DNA from: Dermatophilaceae bacterium Soc4.6
Lineage (GTDB): Bacteria > Actinomycetota > Actinomycetes > Actinomycetales > Dermatophilaceae
Direction of reading: 5' to 3'
DNA length: 64,000 bases
Assembly (NCBI GenBank): GCA_039889245.1
Contig: JAZGVH010000002.1
Span: 620,001 to 684,000, forward strand
Under the pieces are notes generated by a model, which was not told the DNA's origin, made no database searches, and was given only the letters and a program-made list of their open reading frames with translations. Position numbers and translations under genes: made by a program. This document shows, piece after piece, positions 44,894 through 54,463 of this stretch (positions are counted from its first letter, which is position 1; each line of letters opens with the position of its first letter).

Positions 44894-45795
44894 GGCGCCG
44901 ACGACACCGAGGGCTTGGGGGTGCTGCTCGGCGACAGGTTGGGGATCTTGGCGTAGATGCCCGACGGGACCGACAACCACCGCACGTGGTCGATGGGCCA
45001 GACGATGGTCACGGCGCGGCCGGTGATGTCGGCGATCGGCACCGAGCCCTTCGCTCCCGTGCCGTCGTCGTGGAAGCGGCTGTCGGCGGAGTCACCGCGG
45101 TGGTCGCCCATCACCCACACCCGGCCCGCTGGCACGGTGATGTCGAAGGGCGTGAAGTTGCCGTTCGGCACGTCGCCGGTCTTGACGTAGGTCTCGGTGA
45201 TGGGCGCCCCGTTGACCGTGATCCTGCCGCCACCGGCGGGACCCACGATGTGGTCACCGGGCAGTCCGATGACGCGCTTGATGAGGTGGTCGTCGGACTC
45301 GTCGGGCAGCAGGCCGATGAACTGCAGCCCACGGTGGACGGTACCGCGCAGCCCCGGCTGGTCGACGGTCGGCACGGCGGGCAGCCAGTGGTCGGGGTCC
45401 TGGAAGACGACGATGTCACCGCGCTGCAGGTCGACCGGCCCGGGGGTGAGCTTGCTGACGATCACCCGGTCGTCCTTGACGAGGGTGTTCTCCATCGAGG
45501 CCGACGGGATGTAGAACGCCTGGATCAGCCACGTCTTGACCACGAACGACAGGACGACGGCCATCACCGCGATGATGAGGATCTCGCGCAGCCCACCGAG
45601 GATGTTGTCGATGAGACCGGCGAAACCGCCGCCCTCGCGGCCGGGGTCGTCGAGGTCGGACTCGTCCAGATCGTCGTCGTCGTAGCCCTGCGGACCGTCC
45701 AGCTCGGTGCCCTGCGGCTCGTCCACCCCGAGGGTCGTGGCGAGCCGCCGGCCCTCCGGGTCGCGGGCGTCGGGTTCGTGGGTCTCGTGCGGCAT
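44890..45795 (-). CDS. lepB: signal peptidase I (first of two)
   Basis: Type I signal peptidases cleave Sec and Tat signal peptides outside the membrane. The 301-residue product has a 70-residue acidic cytosolic N-terminus ([14 protein letters not shown]), one transmembrane segment (about 72-92), the catalytic Ser in [11 protein letters not shown], the general-base Lys in [11 protein letters not shown] and the box [13 protein letters not shown]. Tandem lepB genes of different length are common in actinobacteria. It lies two bases downstream of the shorter paralogue. Confidence 0.93.
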   Translation of the reverse strand: MPHETHEPDARDPEGRRLATTLGVDEPQGTELDGPQGYDDDDLDESDLDDPGREGGGFAGLIDNILGGLREILIIAVMAVVLSFVVKTWLIQAFYIPSASMENTLVKDDRVIVSKLTPGPVDLQRGDIVVFQDPDHWLPAVPTVDQPGLRGTVHRGLQFIGLLPDESDDHLIKRVIGLPGDHIVGPAGGGRITVNGAPITETYVKTGDVPNGNFTPFDITVPAGRVWVMGDHRGDSADSRFHDDGTGAKGSVPIADITGRAVTIVWPIDHVRWLSVPSGIYAKIPNLSPSSTPKPSVSSAP

Positions 45796-45797
45796 CG

Positions 45798-46496
45798 TCA
45801 GGGACCAGCTCCGGGCGCAGGGATGGTGGACAGGGGACCGGGCCCGCCGAGACTGCCCAGCCGACCGAGCGGCCAGTATCGCACCGACACCTGACCGATC
45901 ACGTCACCGAGGTCGACCATGCCGCCTCCGGGGAGCCCGAGGTAGGACCGTGAGTCGCTGGAGGTGCTGCGGTGGTCGCCCATCACCCAGATCGCCCCGG
46001 CGGGCACGATCACGTCGAAGGTGACGCTGCTCGGGGCGTCTCCACCGAAGACGTAGGGCTCGTCGACCGGCACACCGTTGACCACCAGCTTGCCTGCAGA
46101 GCAGCAGGTCACCCGGTCGCCCGGCAGGCCGACGACCCGCTTGACGTAGTCGGTGCCCGAGTCGAGGCTCAGGGCGCCCACCACCGAGCGGGCCAGGCGG
46201 GCCAGCTGCCCGCCGTCACCCTCCCCGAGGAAGGCGTGTCGGCCGTCGAAGACGACGATGTCGCCGCGGTGGAGGTCGGCGCCGTGCACGAGGCGGTTGA
46301 CGAGCACCCGCTCACCGGGCTCGATGGTCGGCTGCATGGAGCCCGTGGGCACGGCGAACGACTGCACCAGCAGGCTGCGCACGAGCACGACGACCACCAC
46401 CGCGGCCACGCCCACGAGCCACAGGGACCGCCGACGCCTGCCCCTGCCGGACCGGCCGGCAGCAAACCCGGAGACGCCGGACGCCGACGCGCCCAC
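45798..46496 (-). CDS. lepB: signal peptidase I (second paralogue)
   Basis: The 232-residue product has a short basic cytosolic N-terminus, one membrane helix (about 25-45), the catalytic Ser in VPTGSMQPTI and the Lys in YVKRVVGLPGD, with VMGDHRSTSSDSRS. The two cysteines in VTCCSAGK are unusual and may form a disulfide. The GTG at 46496 gives a normal N-terminus; an earlier in-frame start is not evident. It lies between rplS and the longer lepB. Confidence 0.9.
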   Translation of the reverse strand: MGASASGVSGFAAGRSGRGRRRRSLWLVGVAAVVVVVLVRSLLVQSFAVPTGSMQPTIEPGERVLVNRLVHGADLHRGDIVVFDGRHAFLGEGDGGQLARLARSVVGALSLDSGTDYVKRVVGLPGDRVTCCSAGKLVVNGVPVDEPYVFGGDAPSSVTFDVIVPAGAIWVMGDHRSTSSDSRSYLGLPGGGMVDLGDVIGQVSVRYWPLGRLGSLGGPGPLSTIPAPGAGP

Positions 46497-46534
46497 GAGG
46501 TCGTCGTGGCCGGTCGGCGTCGGGTCGATGGGTC

Positions 46535-46918
46535 CTACTTGGAGACCTTGGCCTTGGCACCCTTGACCGGGATGTTGTCGCGCTTCTCCTTGATCTTGGC
46601 CGCCTTGCCGCGCAGGTCGCGCAGGTAGTACAGCTTGGCGCGACGCACGTCACCGCGGGTGACGACCTCGATCTTGTCGATGATCGGCGTGTGCAGCGGG
46701 AAGGTGCGCTCCACCCCGACACCGAAGGAGACCTTGCGGACCGTGAAGGTCTCGCCGATTCCTCCACCGTGGATGCGGATGACGACGCCCTGGAACACCT
46801 GGACGCGCGAGCGGGTGCCCTCGACGACCTTGACGTGCACCTTGAGGGTGTCGCCGGCGCGGAAGGCCGGGATGTCGTCGCGCAGGGAGGCCTGGTCGAC
46901 GGCGTCGAGCTTGTGCAT
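46535..46918 (-). CDS. rplS: 50S ribosomal protein L19
   Basis: L19 sits at the 30S-50S interface. The 127-residue product has the standard length and signatures [21 protein letters not shown]-like N-terminus (first 20 given) and [38 protein letters not shown] 46918 is set by the family N-terminus ([10 protein letters not shown]). The 230-bp gap upstream to trmD contains the candidate promoter at 47086-47095. Confidence 0.97.
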   Translation of the reverse strand: MHKLDAVDQASLRDDIPAFRAGDTLKVHVKVVEGTRSRVQVFQGVVIRIHGGGIGETFTVRKVSFGVGVERTFPLHTPIIDKIEVVTRGDVRRAKLYYLRDLRGKAAKIKEKRDNIPVKGAKAKVSK

Positions 46919-47085
46919 GGGAGATTCGCTTCCTTGCGGCGCCACAGGCCACCGCGGGTTGTGGGACCGTCTGGCCCCTCGATGTCGTCTGCCGTCCGGT
47001 CGGCCTCGTGCGAGGCAGCGACGTGAACGCTGCTCGCCCTCCCCCTGTGGCAGGGGCACTCGTCTGTTGCCGGACGCAGTCCCCG

Positions 47086-47095
47086 ATTCTGCCAG
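47086..47095 (-). promoter_or_regulatory. candidate rplS promoter motif CTGGCAGAAT
   Basis: The minus-strand decamer CTGGCAGAAT, also found before rpsP at 49964-49973, lies in the rplS leader. CAGAAT could be a -10 box. The rest of the gap 46919-47151 shows nothing else I can name. Confidence 0.3.
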
Positions 47096-47151
47096 AGTGG
47101 AGGCCCCACCGGGAAATCGTGCGTGGGACGGGGTGCCGGAGCCCTCCGTCG

Positions 47152-48363
47152 TCAGCGGCGGCGCTTGATGAGGTCGACGGTGCCCTCGTGGCGCCCGGGG
47201 CCCGGCACGATCCGGTAGCCGGCCTTCTTGTAGGTGCGCTGGTTGCGCTCGGAGGCGACGCCGGTGTTGATCCACCAGGTGCGCACGGTGCCAGGAGCCG
47301 CGGCCTCGCTGTGCGCCAGGAGCGCTCGCCCGAGGCCACGACCCTGCAGGTCGGGGGCGACCATGAGCCGGCCCGTCTCCCAGGTGTGCTCGTCGCCGGG
47401 CGCGACCCGCCCCCGCACCGACCCGACCAGACGTCCCGCTGCCCGCACGACCCACGTGGTCCAGTCGCCGAAGGACGCGGTCAGGTCGTCGAGCGACTCG
47501 CGCAGGGGCGGGATCTCCCAGCTACCCGCCGCCCGCCCCTCGGGCACCCAGCAGGCCCGACCCAGCACCAGCAGCTCGGCGGCGTCGCCGGGGGTCGCCA
47601 CGGAGACCGCGAGCCCAGGGACCTCGCCGAGGGCCGAGCCGTCCGCAGCCACCACCTGCGAGCCGTGCAGCAGGTCGGGCCGACGGCTCGCCGTGCGCTC
47701 CAGCCGTTGCTGGTGGCGCCAGTCGGCGATCGCCGCGTGGTTGCCCGACAGCAGCACCTCGGGCACCGTGCGCTCGCGCCACAGGGCGGGCTTGGTGTAG
47801 ACGGGGTACTCCAGCAGCCCGTCCTCGTGCGACTCCTCGACGAGTGACTCGGCGTTGCCGATGACGCCGGGCACCAGCCGCGCGACGGCCTCGACGATCG
47901 CGAGGACCGCGACCTCGCCGCCGTTGAGCACGTAGTCCCCGAGCGAGACGAGGGTGACCGGCATCCGCGACGCGGCCTCCTCGACCACCCGCTCGTCGAT
48001 GCCTTCGTAGCGGCCGCAGGCGAAGGCCAGCCACGGCTCCTGGGCCAGCTCACGCGCCAGGGCCTGCGTGAAGCGCACCCCCGAGGGGGCGGGCACCAGC
48101 AGCCGGGGCACACCCTCGCCCGAGGCGACGACGGCGTCGAGCGCCTCACCCCAGGGCTCGGCGCGCATGACCATCCCCGCTCCCCCACCGTATGGAGTGT
48201 CGTCCGTGCTGCGGTGCCGGTCGTGGGCGTGCTCGCGCAGGTCGTGCACCCGCACGTCGAGCAGACCCTGGGCGCGGGCCTTGCCGATGAGCGACAGGTC
48301 GATGGGGGCGAGGTAGTCGGGGAAGATCGAGACCACGTCGATGCGCATCGCGGGGCCGGTCAT
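47152..48363 (-). CDS. trmD: tRNA (guanine37-N1)-methyltransferase TrmD fused to a GNAT domain
   Basis: Residues 1-231 are a complete TrmD, which methylates G37 of tRNAs to prevent frameshifting ([52 protein letters not shown] in the knot; [11 protein letters not shown]). Residues about 251-403 form a second domain of the GNAT acetyltransferase type, with motif [18 protein letters not shown] (333-349) and [11 protein letters not shown] near the end. The frame is open with no stop or start between the domains. ATG 48363 overlaps the rimM stop; ATG 48348 is an alternative. The acetylation target is unknown. Confidence 0.93.
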   Translation of the reverse strand: MTGPAMRIDVVSIFPDYLAPIDLSLIGKARAQGLLDVRVHDLREHAHDRHRSTDDTPYGGGAGMVMRAEPWGEALDAVVASGEGVPRLLVPAPSGVRFTQALARELAQEPWLAFACGRYEGIDERVVEEAASRMPVTLVSLGDYVLNGGEVAVLAIVEAVARLVPGVIGNAESLVEESHEDGLLEYPVYTKPALWRERTVPEVLLSGNHAAIADWRHQQRLERTASRRPDLLHGSQVVAADGSALGEVPGLAVSVATPGDAAELLVLGRACWVPEGRAAGSWEIPPLRESLDDLTASFGDWTTWVVRAAGRLVGSVRGRVAPGDEHTWETGRLMVAPDLQGRGLGRALLAHSEAAAPGTVRTWWINTGVASERNQRTYKKAGYRIVPGPGRHEGTVDLIKRRR

Positions 48364-48908
48364 GCGTTGAGGTCCAGCAGCCCCAGCGGCGGGTCGATGA
48401 CGATCCGGCCACCGGCGAGGTCGACGGTCGGGACGATCGCCTCGACGAAGGGGACGTAGCCGGTGTGGCCGGCGTCGAGGTCGAGGACGAGCAGGTCCTG
48501 GGCGACACCGAGCTCGAGCGCGCTCACCGTGCCCACGCGGGTGCCGTCGGTCAGGACGACCTCGAGACCGACGAGCTGGTCCTCGTAGTAGGCCTCGTCG
48601 TCGTCCGACGCCGAGGCGGCGTCACCGTGCTCACCCGTGCCGGCGACGTCGGCGACCAGCTGGGTGCCGCGCAGCGACTCGGCCCCCGTGCGGTCGGGGA
48701 TCTCGTCGAACGCCAGCAGCCAGGTGCCGTTGTGCAGGCGGGCCGAGCGCAGGGTCAGGGCGCGCGGAACCCCCGTGCCGGGGGCCGCCCGGGTCTCGAA
48801 GGTCACGCCCGGCGCGAAGCGCGCCCGGGGGTCGTCCGTGTGCAGCTGCACCGTCACCTCACCCTTGAGGCTGTGGGGCTTGCCGATCCGGGCCACGACG
48901 AGGTCCAT
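48360..48908 (-). CDS. rimM: ribosome maturation factor RimM
   Basis: RimM helps S19 and the 30S head assemble. The 182-residue product has the N-terminal RimM beta barrel ([34 protein letters not shown]) and the C-terminal PRC domain ([16 protein letters not shown] to [19 protein letters not shown]). An acidic linker ([15 protein letters not shown]) is inserted between them. ATG 48908 follows GGGAGG. Its stop overlaps the trmD start. Confidence 0.95.
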   Translation of the reverse strand: MDLVVARIGKPHSLKGEVTVQLHTDDPRARFAPGVTFETRAAPGTGVPRALTLRSARLHNGTWLLAFDEIPDRTGAESLRGTQLVADVAGTGEHGDAASASDDDEAYYEDQLVGLEVVLTDGTRVGTVSALELGVAQDLLVLDLDAGHTGYVPFVEAIVPTVDLAGGRIVIDPPLGLLDLNA

Positions 48909-48989
48909 GCGGGAATCCTCCCATCTACGAGGCGCCCACCGTCACCACTGCCCCGCGGACAGCGGCGCGTGCAGGGACTCGGACGACGA

Positions 48990-49022
48990 AGGCCCCGCCG
49001 TCCCGGGGGACAGGCGGGGCCT
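48990..49022. terminator. GC-rich hairpin after khpA
   Basis: AGGCCCCGCC (48990-48999) pairs with GGCGGGGCCT (49013-49022) and the loop has its own short stem GTCCC/GGGAC. It lies just beyond the khpA stop and before rimM, so it may reduce transcription from the rpsP-khpA unit into rimM-trmD. Confidence 0.55.
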
Positions 49023-49042
49023 CGTACGGGGTGCTGCCGGCG

Positions 49043-49282
49043 TCAGCGCTGGTCGGTGTCGACGATGTCGACCCGCACCTGACCGCCACCGGCCAGGGCG
49101 GACACCACCGTGCGCAGGGCGCTGGCGGTGCGCCCGGAGCGCCCGATCACGCGGCCGAGGTCCTCGGGGTGCACCCGCACCTCGAGGAGGTCGCCACGAC
49201 GCAGCTCCTTGCGCTTGACGACGACGTCGTCCGTGTGGTCGACGATGCCCTTGACCAGGTGCTCGAGGGCTTCCTCCAACAC
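49043..49282 (-). CDS. khpA: KH-domain RNA-binding protein KhpA
   Basis: The 79-residue product is a single KH domain of the KhpA/YlqC family with the RNA-binding loop GRVIGRSGRTASALRTV. It works with KhpB in some bacteria to bind small RNAs and cell-division mRNAs. GTG 49282 is two bases after the rpsP stop. The rpsP-khpA-rimM-trmD-rplS order is conserved. Confidence 0.93.
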   Translation of the reverse strand: MLEEALEHLVKGIVDHTDDVVVKRKELRRGDLLEVRVHPEDLGRVIGRSGRTASALRTVVSALAGGGQVRVDIVDTDQR

Positions 49283-49284
49283 CG

Positions 49285-49836
49285 TCAGGCTCCGGCGGTC
49301 TCGGCGGTCGCAGCCTCGACCGGAGCCTCGGCGGCAGGCGCCTCGACAGCAGCCTCGGCGGGCTGGTCGGCCGGCTTCTCAGCAGCCTTCTCGGCCTTCT
49401 CGGGGGCCTTCTCGTCGGCCTTGGGCTCGGCCTTCTTGGCCGCCTTCTTGCGCGGGGTGGTGGCCCCACCCTCGGTGGCGTCGAGCGTGGAGCCACCGGC
49501 GGCGGCGATCGCCGCGTCGTACAGCTCACGCTTGGAGCGCTTCGGGGCCGCGAAGCGCAGCGTGCCCTCGGTGCCCTCGAGGCCCTTGAACTTCTGCCAG
49601 TCACCGGTGATCTTCAGCAGGGCCTCGACCGCCTCGGTGGGCTGCGCGCCCTGGGCGAGCCAGTGCTGGGCCCGGGCGGACTCGATGATGATGACCGAGG
49701 GGTCCTCGGTGGGGTGGTACTTGCCGATCTCCTCGATGGCCCGGCCATCGCGCTTGGCGCGCGAGTCCATGACGACGACGCGGTAGAACGGTGCACGGAT
49801 CTTGCCCATGCGCTTCAGGCGGATCTTGACGGCCAC
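49285..49836 (-). CDS. rpsP: 30S ribosomal protein S16 with Ala/Glu/Lys-rich tail
   Basis: S16 is an early 30S assembly protein. The 183-residue product has the S16 core in residues 1-85 ([33 protein letters not shown]) and then about 95 residues of low-complexity Ala, Glu, Lys and Pro. The end contains EAAVEAP, encoded by the same 17-mer (49340-49356) that is repeated in the rpsB tail. GTG 49836 follows GAGGGAG. Long S16 tails are common in actinobacteria; the shared repeat with S2 is not something I have seen described. Confidence 0.95.
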   Translation of the reverse strand: MAVKIRLKRMGKIRAPFYRVVVMDSRAKRDGRAIEEIGKYHPTEDPSVIIIESARAQHWLAQGAQPTEAVEALLKITGDWQKFKGLEGTEGTLRFAAPKRSKRELYDAAIAAAGGSTLDATEGGATTPRKKAAKKAEPKADEKAPEKAEKAAEKPADQPAEAAVEAPAAEAPVEAATAETAGA

Positions 49837-49963
49837 GTGGGTGGTCTCCCTCTTCTGTGTCGTGAGCACGGCGAGACCGGCTGGGACAGCCGGGGAGCCG
49901 AGACTCGGGCGTAGGCGTCAGCCCGCGGACGATGGCCGCGTGGTCAGACGGGTACGCAGCCTC

Positions 49964-49973
49964 ATTCTGCCAG
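49964..49973 (-). promoter_or_regulatory. candidate rpsP promoter motif CTGGCAGAAT
   Basis: The same decamer as before rplS, 128 bases ahead of the rpsP start on the minus strand. Confidence 0.3.
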
Positions 49974-50014
49974 ACCACGAGCGCCTCACCGACCAGCGAC
50001 GCAGATGCGGCCGC

Positions 50015-50476
50015 TCAGCGGCTGCGCCACGCGTCCGGGGCGGCAGCCAGCTCAGTGACGTGGCTCGGGAGGTCTCCGCTGAGCAGGTCGGCGAGCGTGG
50101 TGTCGTCGAGCACCCGGCGCAGGCTCGCGCGCACCGCCACCCACAGGGTGGGCAGGTGCTGCGCCACCCCGTCGTAGGACGTCTCGTGCGGGCGCCGCCC
50201 GCGCACCTCGGCGAGCGGCCCGTCGACGACGCGGAAGATGTCCGCGATGCCGATCTCGGTCGCGGGGCGCGCGAGGGTGTAGCCACCGGCGGGTCCGCGC
50301 TGGCTGGTCACCAGCCCGCCGCGGCGCAGGTCACCGAGGATCGACTCGAGGAACTTGCGCGGCAGCCCCTGCTCCTGCACGAGGGCCTCGACGGACACGG
50401 GGTGGCCGTCACCCGCGTGCGCGGCCACGCTGAGCAGCGCCCTGATGGCGTAGTCGGTCTTGGCGGAGATGTCCAC
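50015..50476 (-). CDS. Rrf2-family regulator without Fe-S cysteines (CymR-like)
   Basis: The 153-residue protein has the Rrf2 winged helix: DISAKTDYAIRALLSVAAH, LPRKFLESILGDLRRGGLV and RGPAGGYTLARPATEI. It has no cysteine at all, so unlike IscR or NsrR it cannot hold an iron-sulfur cluster. CymR, the cysteine-metabolism repressor of Bacillus, is of this kind. The gene is just downstream of the sulfate transporter on the same strand, so it probably represses sulfate uptake when sulfur is plentiful. GTG 50476 fits the family N-terminus. Confidence 0.85.
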   Translation of the reverse strand: MDISAKTDYAIRALLSVAAHAGDGHPVSVEALVQEQGLPRKFLESILGDLRRGGLVTSQRGPAGGYTLARPATEIGIADIFRVVDGPLAEVRGRRPHETSYDGVAQHLPTLWVAVRASLRRVLDDTTLADLLSGDLPSHVTELAAAPDAWRSR

Positions 50477-50538
50477 GCGGCCATTGTCACCCGCGCGCAC
50501 CCGAGGTCGTGCAGGATCCCGTGCGGCGCCCCGACCCC

Positions 50539-51609
50539 TCAGACCAGCGCGGCGTCCGCGCTGCGGGAGCGGGCCGCCTCCGGGGCCGACGCGGCTGCCG
50601 CGACCGGCGGCGCCACCGCGGGCACCACGTCCGGCACCCGGGTGGCCCGGGCGTGCACCCGGTCACCCTCGAGCAGGTGCAGGTGGTCGAGCTCGCCACG
50701 GGTGATCTGGGCGACGACCTCACCGCCGGTGGTGTCGTCGACGAGCTCGACGCGCACCTCGAAGCCGAGCCGCGCGACGCGCCGCACCCGGCCGACGGTG
50801 GCGAGGTCGTTCGCCGCGGGGGCGGGCTCGTCCTCGGCCAGGCGGGTGAGCACGATGTCGTGCGGTCGGACCAGGTGCCCACCGACGGTGGACACCTGAC
50901 CGAGGAACGACATGACGAAGGTGTTGGCCGGGTGGTCGTAGAGCTCCTCGGGCGTGCCGACCTGCTCGATGCGGCCACGGTTGAGCACGGCGATGCGGTC
51001 GGAGATGTCGAGCGCCTCCTCCTGGTCGTGAGTGACCAGCACCGTCGTGACGTGCACCTCGTCGTGCAGGCGCCTCAGCCACAGGCGCAGCTCGGCCCGG
51101 ACCTGTGCGTCGAGGGCGCCGAAGGGCTCGTCGAGCAGGAGCACCTCGGGGTCGACCGCGAGGGCCCGCGCCAGCGCCATGCGCTGGCGCTGACCGCCGG
51201 AGAGCTGGGCCGGGTAGCGGTGCTGGAACCCTGCGAGCCCGACGATCTCGAGCAGGTCGTCGACCTTCGTGGCGATCTCGGCCTTGGGCCGCTTGCGGAT
51301 GCTGGGGCCGAAGGCCACGTTGTCGCGCACGGTCATGTGCTTGAACGCCGCGTAGTGCTGGAAGACGAAGCCGATGCCCCGCTTCTGTGGGGCCACCCCC
51401 GTGACGTCGCGGCCGCCGATGGTGATCACCCCGCTGTCGAGGTCGTCGAGGCCGCTGATGGCGCGCAGCAGGGTCGACTTGCCCGACCCGCTGGGACCGA
51501 GCAGAGCCGTCAGCGTGCCGGCGGGGATGTCGAGGGAGACGTCGTCGAGGGCGGCGAAGTCGCCGAAGCGGCGGTGGGCGTGGGCGACCGAGATCATCGG
51601 GGTGTTCAT
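50539..51609 (-). CDS. cysA: sulfate ABC transporter ATP-binding protein CysA
   Basis: The 356-residue ATPase has Walker [10 protein letters not shown], the Q-loop in [13 protein letters not shown] (typical of CysA), signature LSGGQRQR, Walker [13 protein letters not shown] and [10 protein letters not shown]. The C-terminal third is a TOBE-like regulatory domain. It powers import of sulfate or thiosulfate. ATG 51609 overlaps the cysW stop (ATGA) and follows AGGAGG. The last 25 residues are Ala-rich and disordered. Confidence 0.92.
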   Translation of the reverse strand: MNTPMISVAHAHRRFGDFAALDDVSLDIPAGTLTALLGPSGSGKSTLLRAISGLDDLDSGVITIGGRDVTGVAPQKRGIGFVFQHYAAFKHMTVRDNVAFGPSIRKRPKAEIATKVDDLLEIVGLAGFQHRYPAQLSGGQRQRMALARALAVDPEVLLLDEPFGALDAQVRAELRLWLRRLHDEVHVTTVLVTHDQEEALDISDRIAVLNRGRIEQVGTPEELYDHPANTFVMSFLGQVSTVGGHLVRPHDIVLTRLAEDEPAPAANDLATVGRVRRVARLGFEVRVELVDDTTGGEVVAQITRGELDHLHLLEGDRVHARATRVPDVVPAVAPPVAAAASAPEAARSRSADAALV

Positions 51610-52412
51610 CGGGTCCTCCTGAGACGGTCGAGAACGGTCATGGCAACGAGGGTGAGCAGGGCGACGAGCATGAGCAGGGTGGCCGCCGAGTAGGCGCCGA
51701 AGGTGTTGTGGTCGTCGACGTAGCGGGCGTGGACGAGCAGGGTCAGGGTCTGGGAGACGCCGGGGAAGCCCGACGAGACCATGATCACCGCGCCGAACTC
51801 GCCGAGGGACCGGGCGATGGTGAGCACGACCCCGTAGGTCAGACCCCAGCGGATCGCCGGGAGGGTGATGCGCCAGAACGTCTGCCACCCGTTGGCGCCG
51901 AGGGTGGACGCCGCCTGCTCCTGCTCGTCGCCGATCTCGTGCAGCACCGGCTCGACCTCGCGCACGATGAAGGGCAGGGTCACGAAGATGGTGGCGAGCA
52001 CCATCCCCGGCAGCCCGAAGATGACCTTGATCCCGTAGTCGTCGAGGAAGCCGAACCAGCCCCCCACCCCCCACAGCAGGATGAGCGAGACGCCCACGAC
52101 GACGGGCGACAGCGCGAAGGGCAGGTCGACGACCGCCTGCAACAGGCCGCGTCCTGGGAAACGACCCCGGACGAGGGCCAGAGCCACGCCGACTCCGAAG
52201 ACGACGTTCAGCGGCACGACGATCGCGACGATGAGCAGCGAGAGGTTGAGGGCAGAGATCGCGGCGGGCGTGCTGATCGACTGGATGAAGGCCCCGAGCC
52301 CGCTGCCGAACGTGCGGTAGGCGATCACCCCGATCGGCACGAGCAGCAGCACGACGACGTAGGCCAGGGCGACCGTGCGCAGCCCGATGCGGGCGCGGGT
52401 GGAGACCTTCAT
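51606..52412 (-). CDS. cysW: sulfate ABC transporter permease CysW
   Basis: The 268-residue permease has six predicted helices and the EAA loop around [20 protein letters not shown], typical of CysW. With CysT it forms the membrane channel. Its ATG overlaps the cysT stop by four bases and its stop overlaps the cysA start, so the four-gene set is tightly coupled. Confidence 0.92.
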   Translation of the reverse strand: MKVSTRARIGLRTVALAYVVVLLLVPIGVIAYRTFGSGLGAFIQSISTPAAISALNLSLLIVAIVVPLNVVFGVGVALALVRGRFPGRGLLQAVVDLPFALSPVVVGVSLILLWGVGGWFGFLDDYGIKVIFGLPGMVLATIFVTLPFIVREVEPVLHEIGDEQEQAASTLGANGWQTFWRITLPAIRWGLTYGVVLTIARSLGEFGAVIMVSSGFPGVSQTLTLLVHARYVDDHNTFGAYSAATLLMLVALLTLVAMTVLDRLRRTR

Positions 52413-53278
52413 ACGGACTTCTCCTCGAGCCGCAGGCTGCGGGCCGCGAGGACGCGCAGGACGAAGAGGGTGAGGAACGAGATGACGAGCAGCGCCACCG
52501 AGACCGCCGCGGCGTTGGCCTGCCGGTCGATCTCGATCTGCTGCTGGATGTACTGCGAGGCCATCTGCGTGTCCTTGGGGATGTTGCCCCCGATGAGCAC
52601 GACCGAGCCGTACTCGCCGATGGCTCGCGCGAAGGCCAGCCCTCCCCCGCCGAGGATCGCCGGGCGCAGGGTCGGCAGGACGATCCGGCGGAAGATCGTC
52701 AGGTTACTGGCGCCGAGCGAGGCAGCCGCCTGCTCGACCTCCGTGTCGACCTCGATGAGCACCGGCTGCACCGAGCGCACCACGAACGGCAGCGTCACGA
52801 AGGTCAGGGCGATGATCAGCCCCGGCCTGGTCGAGCTGAGGTCGAGGTGGACCGGGCTGCTCGGGCCGTAGAGCCCCAGCAGCACGATCGAGGCGACGAT
52901 CGTCGGCAGGGCGAAGGGCAGGTCGATCAGGGCGTTGACCAGGCCCTTGCCGCGGAAGTCGTCGCGCACGAGCACCCAGGCGACGAGGGTGCCCATGACG
53001 ACGTTGATCAGGGCGACCACGACCGACACACCGATGGTCACCGCGAGGGAGCCGATGGCCGACGGCGCCGTCACGGCATCCCAGAAGCCGCCCACACCGC
53101 CGCGGAACGACGCGACGGTGAGTGCGGCCAGGGGCAGCAGCACGATGATGCTCAGCCACAGGGTGGCGATCCCGAGCGCCACCGGGCCCACGCCGCCCGT
53201 GACGGTGCGCAGGCGCCGGGTCGGGGCGCGCGGGGGCGGCGGGGCGACGGGCGGGCGGGTGAGGACGTCAGCGGTCAT
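52409..53278 (-). CDS. cysT: sulfate ABC transporter permease CysT
   Basis: The 289-residue permease has a 25-residue Pro/Arg-rich cytosolic start, six helices and the EAA loop [20 protein letters not shown]. The segment [15 protein letters not shown] is typical of CysT/CysU. It lies eight bases downstream of the binding protein gene. Confidence 0.92.
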   Translation of the reverse strand: MTADVLTRPPVAPPPPRAPTRRLRTVTGGVGPVALGIATLWLSIIVLLPLAALTVASFRGGVGGFWDAVTAPSAIGSLAVTIGVSVVVALINVVMGTLVAWVLVRDDFRGKGLVNALIDLPFALPTIVASIVLLGLYGPSSPVHLDLSSTRPGLIIALTFVTLPFVVRSVQPVLIEVDTEVEQAAASLGASNLTIFRRIVLPTLRPAILGGGGLAFARAIGEYGSVVLIGGNIPKDTQMASQYIQQQIEIDRQANAAAVSVALLVISFLTLFVLRVLAARSLRLEEKSV

Positions 53279-53286
53279 GGCGCCGG

Positions 53287-54342
53287 CTACTTCGACGCCG
53301 CGTCGTAGATCGTGGCGATCGAGCCGACGTCCTTGAGGAAGAGGGTCGAGTCGACCTTCTTCCAGCCGCCGAGGTCGTCGATCGTGTAGAGCTTGGTGGG
53401 GGTCGGGAAGCTCGAGGCGAACTGCTGGGCGACCGCCGGGTCGGTGACCCGGAAGCCCTTCTGGGCCAGGATCGTCTGCGCCGGGGCCGTGAAGAGGTAG
53501 CTGACGAACGCCTCGGCCCTGGCCACGTTGGCACCCTTGGTGGTGGAGGCGACCGGGTTGTCGATGCGGAAGGTCTGCTCGGGCACGATGTGCTCGACGG
53601 GGTCGCCGGCGCGCTCGAGGAAGAGGGCCTCGTTCTCGTAGCTGAGCAGCACGTCACCCTGCCCCTGGAGGAAGGCGTCGCTGGCCTCGCGGCCCGACTT
53701 CGGCTGGGTCTTCACGTGGTCACCGACGAGCTTGCCGACGTAGTCGAGGCCGGCCGCCGGGTTCGTCCCGCCGTCGCTCTCGGCGGCATACGGGGCCAGC
53801 AGGTTCCACTTCGCGGAGCCGGAGCTGAAGGGGTTGGGCGTGACGACCTCGATACCGGGCTTGAGCAGGTCGTCCCAGGTCCTGATGCCCTTCGGGTTGC
53901 CCTTGCGCACGACCATGGCCACGACCGAGCCGAAGGCGACCCCGTGGTGGTGGGCGGCATCGTCCCAGTCGGCGGACACCAGACCGGCCGTGACGAGCCG
54001 GGTCATGTCGGGCTCGACGGAGAAGCTGACGACGTCGGCGGCGGCGCCGGCGGCCACCTTGCGCGACTGGTCGCCGGAGGGGCCGTAGGACTGCTGGAAC
54101 GCCACCCCCGCGCCTTCCGGCGTGTCGTTGAACCCGGGGATGACGGCGTCGAAGCCGACCTTGGGCACGGAGAAGGCGTAGAGGTTGAGGGTGCCGCCCG
54201 ACCCGTCAGCGGCGCCGCTGGTCGCGGCGCCCCCGACGGTGTCACTGGCTCCCCCACCGCTGCACGCGGCGAGGAGGGTGGTGCAGGTAGCGGCAGCGAG
54301 GGCGACCACGCAGGGTCGGGCTCGGCGGAAGGGGTTGCTCAT
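53287..54342 (-). CDS. sulfate-binding lipoprotein
   Basis: The 351-residue product is a sulfate/thiosulfate-binding protein of the Sbp/CysP type. It has a lipoprotein signal with LAAC (Cys27), then a Gly/Ser linker and the family fold (AFQQSYGPSGDQSRKV; VVSFSVEPDMTRLV; VVTPNPFSSGSAKWN; FLQGQGDVLLSYENEA). It captures sulfate outside the cell for CysTW. ATG 54342 follows AGGAGCG. It is first in the operon, downstream of the AT-rich candidate operator. Confidence 0.92.
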   Translation of the reverse strand: MSNPFRRARPCVVALAAATCTTLLAACSGGGASDTVGGAATSGAADGSGGTLNLYAFSVPKVGFDAVIPGFNDTPEGAGVAFQQSYGPSGDQSRKVAAGAAADVVSFSVEPDMTRLVTAGLVSADWDDAAHHHGVAFGSVVAMVVRKGNPKGIRTWDDLLKPGIEVVTPNPFSSGSAKWNLLAPYAAESDGGTNPAAGLDYVGKLVGDHVKTQPKSGREASDAFLQGQGDVLLSYENEALFLERAGDPVEHIVPEQTFRIDNPVASTTKGANVARAEAFVSYLFTAPAQTILAQKGFRVTDPAVAQQFASSFPTPTKLYTIDDLGGWKKVDSTLFLKDVGSIATIYDAASK

Positions 54343-54367
54343 CGACGCTCCTGTGGGTGTTCCTGGC

Positions 54368-54393
54368 TATCCCCATATTTCTAGCAGGAGATA
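54368..54393. promoter_or_regulatory. candidate operator upstream of sulfate transporter
   Basis: TATCCCC (54368-54374) and GGAGATA (54387-54393) form an inverted repeat with one mismatch and a 12-base spacer in an AT-rich patch 26 bases ahead of the binding-protein start. Size and position suit an Rrf2 dimer site; the adjacent Rrf2 gene is the obvious candidate to bind it. Confidence 0.4.
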
Positions 54394-54463
54394 CAGGAGT
54401 ACAGGGACAGATCGCGCACACTGCGACCCGCCGTCCCAGATGTCGGGCACCCCTGCGCTCGGG

